Shown here: positions 1 to 8,862 of the stretch, piece after piece
How the letters are laid out: every line of letters begins with the position of its first letter
Numbering within the stretch: position 1 is the stretch's first letter
DNA from: Lewinellaceae bacterium
GTDB lineage: Bacteria > Bacteroidota > Bacteroidia > Chitinophagales > Saprospiraceae
Direction of reading: 5' to 3'
Assembly: GCA_020636215.1 (NCBI GenBank)
Contig: JACJYG010000006.1
Span: 310,001 to 374,000, forward strand
Length of the DNA stretch: 64,000 nucleotides
Translations under genes and position numbers: made by a program
Notes under the pieces: generated by a model
Told to the model about the DNA's origin: nothing
What the model saw: the letters and a program-made list of their open reading frames with translations, nothing else
Database searches by the model: none

Positions 1-117
1 CAGATGGTATACTCAGGCTCAAATGGATTTTACGAATGAAATATACGAGGTTTTCAAATTATTTCCAGGCAAGCCGTGCAGATAAGACGGCAGCTTGCTT
101 TGGCTCTGAACTAAAGC

Positions 118-188
118 CTATGGCTTGCGCCATAGCAGATATCAGGCCGCTACGCGGCTCATTCAGCCTGCGGCGATAGAATCGCCGC
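118..188. repeat. Run of three perfect small hairpins
   Basis: Three stem-loops follow one another: CTATGGC/GCCATAG (118-135), GCCGC/GCGGC around TAC (146-158) and GCGGCGAT/ATCGCCGC around AGA (170-188). They lie where the 5' part of the methyltransferase pseudogene should be, between AT-rich sequence that looks like its N-terminus (about 35-75) and the recognisable coding frame from 210. The run is more GC-rich than both flanks, so it looks like a small inserted palindromic element. No transposase or flanking target duplication was recognised. Confidence 0.5.
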
Positions 189-209
189 CTGGCGACCTAA
201 ATAGTTACC

Positions 210-837
210 TATGGTTATTCAAAAGATGGCCAGAAAATAAAACTTGATGAAAAGGATAAGAAAAACCAATATTCGGCGCAACTTTATAATTATGTTGCCA
301 GTGGTATAGATATTCAAGGGAAGGATATTCTGGAAGTTGGATGTGGACGAGGTGGTGGCTTATCCTATATTACCCGATACCTATCATGCCGCAAAAAGTA
401 ACCGGCTTAGATTTGAATAATAGGGCAATTGAATTTTGTAAGAAAAACTATGTAGGAGAGGGAATTACATTTTTACAAGGTAACGCCCAGCTTTTGAAAT
501 TTGAAGACAACTGTTTTGATGTACTCATTAATGTGGAATCTTCGCATCGGTATCCCCAAGTAGATAAATTCTTAAACGAAGTATATCGGGTTCTAAAGCC
601 TTCGTGGATATTTCCTTTTTGCTGATTTCAGTACTTCAGGATGAACTTAAAATCCTAAAAGAACAACTAAGGAAATTAGACTTCAAACTTAAGATTGATA
701 AAATAATCTACTTAAATGTTTTAGAAGCCCTGGTATTATCAAATACCGAAAGAAAGGAATTAATAAACCGGATTGCTCCAAAAATTTTATGCGGCATAGG
801 GGAAATTTGCTGCCACAGTGGGGACACCTACCTATAA
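210..837 (+). pseudogene. Decayed SAM-dependent methyltransferase
   Basis: Recognisable class I methyltransferase fragments lie in different frames. Frame 3 from 210 carries the SAM-binding motif I with LEVGCGRGGG (about 324-353). The frame then shifts near 380-391 to a segment with VTGLDLNNRAIEF and the post-II region up to RVLKP (about 600). It shifts again to GYFLFADF and once more to a C-terminal segment ending at 837. At least three frameshifts, plus a palindrome-rich interruption upstream, mean no full-length product can be made. The whole stretch is visibly more AT-rich than the rest of the window, which suggests acquired DNA now decaying. It resembles small-molecule C-methyltransferases of the phthiotriol methyltransferase type, but the substrate cannot be told. 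Confidence 0.8.
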
Positions 838-1009
838 TAAATTTTCAACAAATGAATTTGAGTATTTTATCTTGCTTTAATGAAATAATTCTTTGGGAAG
901 GAGGAAAGCCTACAATACACTCTACTGAGAAGGTGAAAAGAGTAAGGATTACGTTGGGGTAGGGACAAAAAAAAGCCACCAAAAATGGTGGCTTGATCTT
1001 GCTAAATTG

Positions 1010-1083
<74 letters not shown>

Positions 1084-1109
1084 AAATGTCAAATTATGCT
1101 GCCATAACA

Positions 1110-1182
1110 GCTATGCGGAGCTCGAACCGACGGCCTTCCCGGCCAAGGGCCGGGACGCTCTAGCCAGCTGAGCTATACCCCC
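1110..1182 (-). pseudogene. Truncated tRNA-Ala copy
   Basis: The first 26 bases on the minus strand equal the functional tRNA-Ala 99 bp downstream, through the D-arm. After that the anticodon arm is replaced by a perfect 8-bp hairpin TCCCGGCC-CTT-GGCCGGGA, which has a 3-base loop and no valid anticodon loop. A T-loop-like GGTTCGAG follows. The 3' end has no strand complementary to the 5' acceptor strand. It is therefore a tRNA-derived remnant rather than a working tRNA. Confidence 0.75.
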
Positions 1183-1261
1183 GCTTTGAAAGCGAATGCA
1201 AATTTAATCCATAATTTCAAAAAGGCAAATACCGGGAGCTTTTTTTTGTATTGGGTATTAG

Positions 1262-1345
1262 GCTATTCGTGTTCGGGTGTTTAGGTTCTGGCATTTGGGT
1301 AACATCTTAAACACTCGCTCCTCAAACACACCAACTCATTCTCAT
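1262..1345. repeat. Degenerate AAACAC-type word repeats
   Basis: The stretch contains GTGTTCGGGTGTTTAGG and then AAACACTCGCTCCTCAAACAC, imperfect copies of a CTCAAACAC-like word in both orientations. Related words occur near 36849, 47866 and 57864. It lies just beyond the 3' end of the glycosyltransferase (minus strand). The rest of 1183-1347 shows no gene. Confidence 0.45.
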
Positions 1346-1347
1346 GC

Positions 1348-2816
1348 TCACTTACGCTCCCAAACTTCAATCCGCTTCCCAATCATCTCCGTTAATTCGT
1401 AATCCTGAAGCCATGGCTCAAACCGCCCGTCCTCCATTGGCTGACGCAGGAGAAGGAAGCGGGGACGACGAGCCATCAGTTGTTCCATTTCTTTGTCGAC
1501 ATCGATCTCCAGGGCTGCAATGTGTTGGGGCTCCCAGAACAGGGAAGGGTGAACGTATCGGATGGGCGGCAACTGCCCCATCAGGTGGTAGGTGATCTGG
1601 TCGTTGCTGCTGTAGAAAATCTCACCGGCTTGCAGGCGGGCTTGGAGATAGCCGGCGATTTCACGGGGATAATCCCGCTTGAGGTAGTAGTCCTGGTACT
1701 GGAAGACCCCGTTGGCCAGCAGAAGTATCGCCAGGGCTGGGTAGCCGATGCGGGGCGTCCGTGTCCAGCGCAGCCAGCGGGGCAATTGGTCGCGTTCCAG
1801 GCCGAAAAATTCGCCGGCAACGAAACAAAAGGGCAACATAAACTGAATGAAGTAGTGGCCGAAGAATTTGCCTGTAGCTAATACGGCTACCAGGGTAAGC
1901 CCGCTCCACAACAGACCGAACTGCCGCTGTCCCAGCGGGACATACTTGTTGAAAAGGGCATAATAAAAGAAAAAAGCGGCCGGTAGAAAGCGCAAGTTGA
2001 AGTCCAGGAAAAACTTGAAGTAATCCAGCAATGGCTTTTGCTCCGGGTAGCGGCTGCTGACGGTGAAGGTATAAAACCAGAGTTCGTCCAATTGCCCTTG
2101 TTGCTGATACCAGGCCAGCAGGGCCAGGAAGGGTAGGGCGGCTCCTGCCGCCATCAGCAGGCTGTGCGAAAGCGCCCGGCCCCAGGATTCTTTCTTCTGG
2201 TATGCCAGCCACAACAGGAATAACCCAAAAGCCACCAGCCCGTCAAACAGCACGACGTATTTGATCACAAAGCCAATGCCGAGCAACAGAGTAGATCCCC
2301 AAGTAAGCCCATGAAATTTACCGGTATATCCAGGTACAGCCACAAGGCCAGCGCTGTAAATAGGTTGAAGTAGGTCTCGGTATTGGGAGAAACCCCGTAA
2401 AAAGTGAAAGTGGAATTCAAGAACAGATACAACACCCCTGCCGCCAAGGCAGCCCCCGGGCTACTGCCGTAAACCAACTTGGCGCGGTACAGGAAAAAGG
2501 CTGTAACGGCCAAAATAACGGACGCGGCCAGCCGCAATCCGAAAATAGAGGGCCCGAAAAGCCATTGGAGGCCCGCCAGTACCCAAAAGATACCAATGGG
2601 CTTGGTGTCTACAAAGTCTACTTGATAAGTATACCCATTCAACAAGGCATCCGAAATGACGATGTAGGTAGATTCATCCTGGTCAATCACGCTGGGAAAG
2701 AAGGAAAAAAAGCGCAGCGTCAGCGCTAAGGCCAGAAAGATCAGCAGGATAAAAACAGGGCGTATCAGCTGCAAGTCGTTCGGTTTGAGTGAGGCCTCAA
2801 ATATAACGCGCTCCAT
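1348..2816 (-). pseudogene. Membrane glycosyltransferase (GT39/PMT type), frameshifted
   Basis: Two overlapping reading frames together give one multi-spanning membrane protein of about 490 residues. The N-terminal part (from 2816) has a first membrane helix followed by DQDESTY, the acidic loop typical of ArnT/PMT-like glycosyltransferases that use polyprenyl-phosphate sugars. The C-terminal part continues with further helices and a soluble end. The frame breaks at a run of four C (2297-2300; G on the coding strand); one extra base there would join the two halves in register. This may be real decay, a switchable homopolymer tract or a base-calling error. A longer start at 2882 is possible, but the hydrophobic protein begins near 2816. 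The acceptor is unknown. Confidence 0.75.
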
Positions 2817-2924
2817 CGATCCACCCAAAAAACCATGCCTCAAACACGCGCTTTCGAATGGAACCGTTTTGGCCGGCTCCATCTAGCAAAATAACCATAA
2901 AACAATTTAGCCATTCCAGCTATC

Positions 2925-3542
2925 CTACTCTTCACCCCCGCGCTCCCTATCCTTCAGTTCCTTGAGCAGTTGCTCAATCTTGGTGACGATATCAGAATCC
3001 TGGCGGCGTTCCTGAAGGTCCTGGGTGAGTTGCTCAATAGCCTCGTTGACCTGGTTCATGTTGGCTGTCAATTGATCGAAATCACTGGTTTCCCAGTAGC
3101 CTCCCTCATCCGAAACCTCCAGGTCGTGCAGGTACTTGCCCTGAAGGTAGCGCAGCAGCTTTACCAGCACCACGTGCGTGTCGGGCCCGGCAAACTGGGT
3201 CTTGACGGCTAACCACTGAGCTGAAGCCGGGTACCCTTCTTCGGCGCTAAGCGCCACATGGATAGGGGAGGTGATCACACAGGAAGCATTGAAAAAAAGG
3301 AAAACCGTCTCGCAACGAGGATGTGGCTGAAAGGAAATACCCTTTAACCCGGCATGCCCATCAAGGGAAAGGATGCCTCCTTCCTGGCTTTCGACTTCGA
3401 CCGTTGGCGCCTGCCCCCAGTCCTCATCCAGCACCCTAAAGGGCCAATGCATCGTCCGGGCAATGTCTTCCACCTCTTCAATGATCTGGTGGATGGCCCG
3501 CTTATCTGTCAATGTTCCACGATAATGTATGCTTACGCCCAT
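2925..3542 (-). CDS. Conserved hypothetical protein
   Basis: A soluble protein of 205 residues with no signal peptide or membrane helix. The N-terminal two thirds looks like a mixed alpha/beta domain. The last 50 residues are charged and rich in Q, E and K (LTQDLQERR, LLKELKDRERGGEE), consistent with a short coiled coil. I do not recognise the family or catalytic motifs. The start ATG at 3540-3542 is the only good one. It lies between the glycosyltransferase and ypdA on the same strand, but an 8-bp tandem repeat separates it from ypdA, so a shared transcript is uncertain. Confidence 0.75.
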   Translation of the reverse strand: MGVSIHYRGTLTDKRAIHQIIEEVEDIARTMHWPFRVLDEDWGQAPTVEVESQEGGILSLDGHAGLKGISFQPHPRCETVFLFFNASCVITSPIHVALSAEEGYPASAQWLAVKTQFAGPDTHVVLVKLLRYLQGKYLHDLEVSDEGGYWETSDFDQLTANMNQVNEAIEQLTQDLQERRQDSDIVTKIEQLLKELKDRERGGEE

Positions 3543-3601
3543 TTTTTAGGTTTTTATGCCGAAAGGCCGAAATGTCTATGCCAACTGTTAACTATTTTGC
3601 T

Positions 3602-3700
3602 ATTCTCGCATTCTCGCATTCTCGCATTCTCGCATTCTCACATTCTCGCATTCTCACATTCTCACATCCTCGCATTCTCACATTCTCACATTCTCGCATT
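3602..3700. repeat. 8-bp tandem repeat, unit CTCGCATT/CTCACATT
   Basis: About twelve contiguous 8-bp units vary between CTCGCATT and CTCACATT, with one CTCACATC. On the minus strand the unit is AATGCGAG. The array begins inside the last codons of ypdA: its Asn-Ala-Arg-Met end and TGA stop are written by repeat units. The same word forms a second array at 11794-11892. Long open frames across it are spurious. Confidence 0.95.
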
Positions 3701-4699
3701 GTTAACCAGCTCATTTAAGACGGTCATACCAACCCGCCCTCTAATTTGATTCATAATAATGTCTGCATGATCCCTGGTGTTTTCGATGAACAGTTTGTTG
3801 GTTTCCATGCCGGCGCAAACGACGCCAGCGAGATATACATTGGGCAAATTGTCCGCTTCCAGGGTTTCGGAATTGTGGAGTGGGGTGCGTTTGCCATTTT
3901 TGGGGATGGCCAACCCCAGGCGTTCCAGCAGGGAATAATTGGGATGGTAGCCGGTCATGGCCAATACCCAGTCGTTTTCCAGGTGGAATGTACCGCCATG
4001 GCCTTTCAGTATGGCCTCCTTTTCCCTGATTTCCTTCACCACGGTATGGAAATAGGCTTTGATGCTGCCCTCTTTGATCCGGTTTTCGATATCCGGTTTG
4101 ATCCAGTATTTCACCCCTTTATAGAGGCCCTCACCGCGGATGGCCATGCTTACCTCGGCGCCCTTATGCCACAGTTCCAGAGCCACCTGGCAGGCCGAGT
4201 TGGCTGCTCCAATCACCAGTACCTTTTGGCCGGTGTAAGGATGGGGGTCGTCATAGTAATGTTTTACTTTGGGTAGGTTCTCTCCGGGGATACCCATTAG
4301 GCGGGGTGTGTCGTAAAAACCGGTCGCCACAATAACCGCCCGAGCCTGGTAGACATCCCGGCTGCTGTGGACGCTGTAGGCGCCATCAGCCTGTCGTTCC
4401 ATTGACTGCACTTCTTCATAAAGGCGCACCCGGAGTTGAAAATGCTGTTGTATGCGCCGGTAGTACTCCAGCGCTTCCCGGCGAGTTGGCTTTTCACCGT
4501 GGGATATGAAAGGAGTTTCTCCGATCTCCAGCAGTTTGGAAGTGGAAAAGAAGGTCATGTTAACCGGAAAATGGTAGAGGGAATTGACCAGCATGCCCTT
4601 TTCTAAAACGATATAGTCAAGGCCCGCTTTTTCAGCTGCTATGGCGCAATTTAGGCCCGTCGGGCCCCCACCGATAATGACAAGGTCAAACATTTTCAT
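3686..4699 (-). CDS. ypdA: YpdA-family bacillithiol disulfide reductase
   Basis: A FAD/NAD(P)H-dependent oxidoreductase of the thioredoxin-reductase fold, 337 residues, full length for YpdA. The N-terminal FAD-binding Rossmann motif is GGGPTG (about residues 10-15). A second nucleotide-binding motif, GAANSA, sits near residue 165, and ATGFYD marks the FAD domain. There is no CxxC active-site pair, as expected for YpdA and unlike thioredoxin reductase. YpdA reduces bacillithiol disulfide in the cytosol. The same window encodes a BrxA-type bacilliredoxin (22441-22854), which supports this reading. The start could be 4699 (MKMFDL) or 4693 (MFDL). The C-terminus runs into the 8-bp repeat, so the last four or five residues are probably not conserved. 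Confidence 0.88.
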   Translation of the reverse strand: MKMFDLVIIGGGPTGLNCAIAAEKAGLDYIVLEKGMLVNSLYHFPVNMTFFSTSKLLEIGETPFISHGEKPTRREALEYYRRIQQHFQLRVRLYEEVQSMERQADGAYSVHSSRDVYQARAVIVATGFYDTPRLMGIPGENLPKVKHYYDDPHPYTGQKVLVIGAANSACQVALELWHKGAEVSMAIRGEGLYKGVKYWIKPDIENRIKEGSIKAYFHTVVKEIREKEAILKGHGGTFHLENDWVLAMTGYHPNYSLLERLGLAIPKNGKRTPLHNSETLEADNLPNVYLAGVVCAGMETNKLFIENTRDHADIIMNQIRGRVGMTVLNELVNNARM

Positions 4700-4880
4700 A
4701 CAAAACTTTGGTTTTTTTCTGCCGCTTGAGATGACTATCCTGGCGTAGCCGAATAAGTCCTGTCTAACAACAAAGCGAACAATAATAGCACTATAGACAG
4801 CATGCCAGCAGCATCACACTACTGCAAAACAAAATTGGCGGCATGGAGGTTTCCGCTGCCAGCCAAAAAGGCGCACCTCA

Positions 4881-6812
4881 TCAGTGTTTGGGGACGAATA
4901 CTTCCTGCATAATACGGGAAAAAAGGAGCTCCGGCCGGATGGGTTTAACGACATAATCATTGATGCCCACCATCGTGCAGCGTTCCTGCTCTTGTTTGGA
5001 CTCATTGGCGGTAAGCGCAATGATAGGCACTTTGCTGGACGATCGTATTTTGATAGCCGCTTCGATGCCGTTCATGATGGGCATATGCAAGTCGAGCAGA
5101 ATAAGGTCGTAGTTTTTTTTGCGGACTTTCTCCACCGCTTGTTTGCCGTTTTCCGCCAACTCGACACTCACCAGGTCCGACCAACTCGTGAGCATTCGTT
5201 TGGTGGCCAGGCGATGGAGGTCGTGGTCTTCGACGAGCAGGATGTGAAGTGGCGCCTGAGGGAATTCAGGGATCGGAAAGGCTGTTTGGGCCGGCATCCC
5301 CGCCGGGTGCTCAAAGACCAGGCTAATCATTTTGCCTGATTTCGGAATGATCTTGAAGGCCCCTCCCAATTCAGTAGCGAGCTTGGACGAGATCACCAGA
5401 GGCAGAGAACCACTTTGGATTTTGGAAATATCATTGATATTGATGGCCTCTTCGAGAATATCATTGATGCGGCCGGCGGAAATTGTCCTGTTTACAAAAG
5501 AAATTTGGAAATGGAGAGAACCATTATTCTTTTTGTCGCCTTTGGATTGAAGGCTGGCCTCGATCCTGCTGTCATCATCGCTGTTCCGGATGGCCGTTTC
5601 AATCAGGTTATAGAGTATCTGAGAAAATTTTTCCTCATCGGTAATCACGACGGGTGGGAGTTGTTTTGAAACTTCGAAGTCAAATTCCCGGCCGGTATTC
5701 TGGCTTCGGATCTTAAAAGCATTTTTCAGGGATTTAAGGATGTCGTCGATAGCGACCTCTCGGGACTTCAGCTCTATCCGGCCTTCTTTGAGAATGGCCA
5801 TATTGAGCCAGTTATTGAGCGCGAAGGAAAGGTCATCCAGGGACGTTTTTAGCCCGTCAACGAGATTCTCCTGTTGGGCGGAGAGGTCCGTTTTTTCAAG
5901 CAAGTACAGAAAACTGGTCAGAGTGGCCAGTGGAGTACGCAGATTGAAATTGAACTCTGATAGCAGCCCTCTTTCCAAAGGGAAAGGAATGGCATCGGCT
6001 GGTTGTGCAGCGGCATCTTCTTTGCCGTTCCCCATTTTTATTTCCGAAATATCCTGGACCACGCCAACTACGAGGATGCGATTGACCTGATCGTCAAAAT
6101 TTACCTGCGCTTTGATCTGCAGGTACTTTACGATCGTGTTTTCAATAACGATGCGGTGCTCAACGCTATGGGGCTGGCCATCCTTAATGGCTTCCTCAAA
6201 GAAGCTGTCTACCTTTTCACGGTCTTCGACATGAACGTATTTGAGATAATCGGAAAGGGTTGGTTCAAAGCTATGAGGCAGAAAGCCAAAGAAACGGAAG
6301 ATCTCATCATCCCATTTCATGGCGTTGTTGACGATGTCCATTTCCCATTTGCCAAAACGGGCGATTTGATGGGCCAGTTGGTTGCGGCGTTCGCTCTTGC
6401 TGAGTTCTTTGGCCTTTTCCTGAAGCTTGGCCTGGGTCTCGAACCGTTGAAGAGAATAGCGGATAGTGCGGGCCAGGCTCCGGGAATCAAAATCCCCCTT
6501 CACTAAAAAATCCTGGGCGCCGGCGCGAACCGATTGAATCCCCATAATCTCATTCTTAAAACCGGTAAGGACTATGACGGGGATGTCAGGTGCCTTTTCC
6601 CGAAAGAGTTGCAGGGTTTTGAAGCCCTCGGTATCAACCAGTTTGAGGTCGAGCAGTACCAGGTCAATATTGAATTCGCGCAAAAAGGCCAGGCCTTCAC
6701 TTAAAGAATCGGACTTATACAGCGTATGTTTCAGCGCTGCATCTTTTAGGTAAGCTTCAATTAATGCAATGTCTGCAGGGTTATCTTCAATGATCAGGAT
6801 ATTTGTATTCAT
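4881..6812 (-). CDS. Hybrid sensor kinase-like protein lacking the catalytic His
   Basis: 643 residues in the order receiver, PAS, histidine-kinase-like core, receiver. The first receiver (1-125) has D55, T83 and K105. A PAS domain spans about 145-260. The second receiver (about 520-640) has D574 in LLDLHMP and K623. The dimerisation segment reads EFNFNLRTPL, where kinases have SHELRTPL, so Phe289 replaces the phosphoacceptor His. The ATPase region (about 390-500) has YNLIETAI in place of the N-box and no DxGxG motif. Both receivers look intact, so it probably acts as a scaffold or phosphate sink rather than a kinase. A single-domain response regulator is encoded 120 bp upstream on the same strand and is a likely partner. 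Confidence 0.88.
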   Translation of the reverse strand: MNTNILIIEDNPADIALIEAYLKDAALKHTLYKSDSLSEGLAFLREFNIDLVLLDLKLVDTEGFKTLQLFREKAPDIPVIVLTGFKNEIMGIQSVRAGAQDFLVKGDFDSRSLARTIRYSLQRFETQAKLQEKAKELSKSERRNQLAHQIARFGKWEMDIVNNAMKWDDEIFRFFGFLPHSFEPTLSDYLKYVHVEDREKVDSFFEEAIKDGQPHSVEHRIVIENTIVKYLQIKAQVNFDDQVNRILVVGVVQDISEIKMGNGKEDAAAQPADAIPFPLERGLLSEFNFNLRTPLATLTSFLYLLEKTDLSAQQENLVDGLKTSLDDLSFALNNWLNMAILKEGRIELKSREVAIDDILKSLKNAFKIRSQNTGREFDFEVSKQLPPVVITDEEKFSQILYNLIETAIRNSDDDSRIEASLQSKGDKKNNGSLHFQISFVNRTISAGRINDILEEAININDISKIQSGSLPLVISSKLATELGGAFKIIPKSGKMISLVFEHPAGMPAQTAFPIPEFPQAPLHILLVEDHDLHRLATKRMLTSWSDLVSVELAENGKQAVEKVRKKNYDLILLDLHMPIMNGIEAAIKIRSSSKVPIIALTANESKQEQERCTMVGINDYVVKPIRPELLFSRIMQEVFVPKH

Positions 6813-6932
6813 AAGGCCATCTTTCCCGTACCGCTTTCCGGTTGGTTTGATTTTTATGCATATTTGATTACTTAAGAGATGCTAACATAGCATCTCTTAG
6901 GTACGGCTCCCGGTCCGGAGGAGCAACAGCTA

Positions 6933-7379
6933 TCAGATTACCATAGTCGGGAGGATAGCTGTATTGAGCCAAAATTCCTCAATCTTGTGAATAATGTCAA
7001 AAAATTTGTCGAAATCTACCGGTTTGTTGATGAAACAATTGGCATGCAGATCATAACTCTTTAGAATGTCAGAGCCGGCGTTGGAGGTGGTCAATACCAC
7101 GATGGGTATGCGTTTTAAATCCTGGTCGGATTTGACGGCCTGCAACACTTCCCTGCCATCCCATTTGGGAAGGTTGAGGTCCAGAAGGATCAGGTCAGGT
7201 GTTGCTTTATCCGAATAGCCTTCTTCCCTTTGCAAAAATTTAAGGGCCTCAACGCCATCTGGTACGACCTCCAGGTTGATATCTTTCTTCCCTTCCCGGA
7301 AAGCCTCTTGTGTCAACCGGACATCTCCGGGATTATCTTCGATCAGGAGGATATTGAAAGGGCGGGTTCTGTTAACCAT
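6933..7379 (-). CDS. Single-domain response regulator (Rcp1-like)
   Basis: A stand-alone receiver of 148 residues. The acidic pair is in LLIEDNPGD (E14, D15), the phosphoacceptor is D67 in LILLDLNLP, and the switch Thr and Lys are in VVLTTS and INKPVD. The insertion before the acceptor strand and the LNLPKWDG motif match the Rcp1 subfamily, which serves phytochrome-like and hybrid kinases and has no DNA-binding output. It sits directly upstream of the degenerate hybrid kinase on the same strand, which suggests one signalling unit with phosphate supplied by an unlinked kinase. Confidence 0.9.
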   Translation of the reverse strand: MVNRTRPFNILLIEDNPGDVRLTQEAFREGKKDINLEVVPDGVEALKFLQREEGYSDKATPDLILLDLNLPKWDGREVLQAVKSDQDLKRIPIVVLTTSNAGSDILKSYDLHANCFINKPVDFDKFFDIIHKIEEFWLNTAILPTMVI

Positions 7380-7589
7380 GCTTAGGGATTTAAATTATGT
7401 TACGGCGCAGTGAATAATTAGGTTCCGAAATTTGAATGAAAAATGGCAGAAGCATCACAAAGAAAGGTACTTAAATTAGCCGAAGAGTTAGCCCTTTTCA
7501 GGCGCAGGTGGCATAAAAATACGCTTTTTTGATAATCTGAAAGAATGTTTTTCTTTTTTGGCGTCAGGGAATTATTGGCCAGAAACCTG

Positions 7590-7618
7590 TTTCGCCCGCT
7601 GATCCTTCTCTATATTTG
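7590..7618 (+). promoter_or_regulatory. Bacteroidota-type promoter for polyprenyl synthase
   Basis: A perfect -7 box TATATTTG (consensus TAnnTTTG) at 7611-7618, with a weak -33-like TTTC about 17 bases upstream. Transcription would start near 7625, just before the ATG at 7635, which argues against the longer reading frame opening at 7545. Confidence 0.6.
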
Positions 7619-7634
7619 CTCAAATTTATTATCC

Positions 7635-8612
7635 ATGCAAATGTTCAGCCAATTCCAGCAATCCTTTGAACAATACCTTCATAGCCGCACTTTTCTCTAC
7701 GAACCCCGGGGCTTGTACGAACCCATCGACTACATCATGGGCATGGGGGGGAAACGCCTGCGGCCCGTACTTGCGCTGATGGGATACGCGCTTTTTCGGG
7801 AGGATTATGAAAAAGCCCTCCCCATAGCCATGACGGTTGAGGTTTTTCACAATTTTACACTGGTGCACGATGATATTATGGACAAAGCCCCTTTGCGCCG
7901 CGGCAAGCCTACAGTCCATTACCAATACGGCCTCAATGCCGGTATCCTTTCCGGTGACGCTATGCTTATATATGCCTATAAGTTCCTGCAGGAAGCAGGA
8001 AGCCCGGTTGCTATACCTGCGCTTCTTCAGGCTTTCAACCAGGTGGCCATTGAAGTCTGTGAAGGCCAGCAATATGATATCGATTTCGAAAAACGCCAGG
8101 ACGTGAGTATTCCCGAATACTTGAAAATGATCGAGTTGAAAACGGCCGCACTCATTGGCGGTAGCCTCGAAATGGGGGCCATTGCCGCTGGCGCTGCCCG
8201 GGAAGATATACAAAACCTCGCCGCCTTCGGCCGCAATATCGGTATCGCTTTCCAGCTTCAAGATGACATCCTCGACACCTTCGGCGAACCCGAGAAAGTC
8301 GGGAAAAAACCCGGCGGCGATATCGCCCAGAATAAAAAGACCTTCCTCATCCTCAAAGCGCTGGAAATAGCCGGGCCAGACACCAAAAATGCCCTCGCCG
8401 GGTATATGGCGTCTTCTCCAGAAAAGGAACAGGAAAAAATTTCGGCCGTAACGGCCATCTTGCAAGAGCTGAATATCCCGGCTTTGGCGGAAGAAGTAAA
8501 GGAATCTTACCAGCAAAAGGCATTTAATCATCTGCAGGCAGTCAATACTCCCGATAACCGAAAAGAGGAACTGCGCCGCCTGGCCTTATCTCTGATGCAG
8601 CGGCAATCATAA
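7635..8612 (+). CDS. Polyprenyl (farnesyl/geranylgeranyl-type) diphosphate synthase
   Basis: A trans-prenyltransferase of about 325 residues that condenses isopentenyl diphosphate with allylic diphosphates. The first aspartate-rich motif is LVHDDIMD, followed by the conserved RRGKPTVH. The second is QLQDDILD, followed by GKKPGGDI and the KT motif in NKKTFL. The product chain length cannot be fixed by eye. The start at 7635 is chosen because the promoter at 7611-7618 would exclude the upstream codons and the extension lacks family character. The gene stands alone. The product would feed quinone, carotenoid or undecaprenyl pathways. Confidence 0.92.
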   Translation: MQMFSQFQQSFEQYLHSRTFLYEPRGLYEPIDYIMGMGGKRLRPVLALMGYALFREDYEKALPIAMTVEVFHNFTLVHDDIMDKAPLRRGKPTVHYQYGLNAGILSGDAMLIYAYKFLQEAGSPVAIPALLQAFNQVAIEVCEGQQYDIDFEKRQDVSIPEYLKMIELKTAALIGGSLEMGAIAAGAAREDIQNLAAFGRNIGIAFQLQDDILDTFGEPEKVGKKPGGDIAQNKKTFLILKALEIAGPDTKNALAGYMASSPEKEQEKISAVTAILQELNIPALAEEVKESYQQKAFNHLQAVNTPDNRKEELRRLALSLMQRQS

Positions 8613-8862
8613 AAAAGGAGCAACCACCTAAGCGGTTACCCCTCACACTATGAAACACTATATTTTTCTTCTGTTGAAAGATCGGGCCATTAAGGGAAAC
8701 ACCGGGCGATTACCCGGGGTATAGGACTATGATGGGTTGAACAGGCTCCAAAACAGAACCAGCTTAAAGGTAGGGAGTTATTTTCGAAATTACAAAAAAA
8801 ATGCCCAGGTGGTTTTTTGAAATATATGGATTGAACAGGGGGCGTTTTCCGCAGTATGCGAC

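Noticed and set aside
3354..3749. Reading frames with HSRILAFSHS repeats (also at 11765-12282)
   Set aside because: These are translations of the 8-bp microsatellite into Ser/His/Leu patterns, without a conserved protein.
7629..8531. 300-residue frame on the minus strand opposite the prenyl synthase
   Set aside because: It is the antisense shadow of a clear enzyme gene, without domain or promoter.
8650..8724. 24-codon peptide beginning MKHYIFLLLK after the prenyl synthase
   Set aside because: It has a hydrophobic start, but no family, promoter or conserved partner was seen; too short to call.
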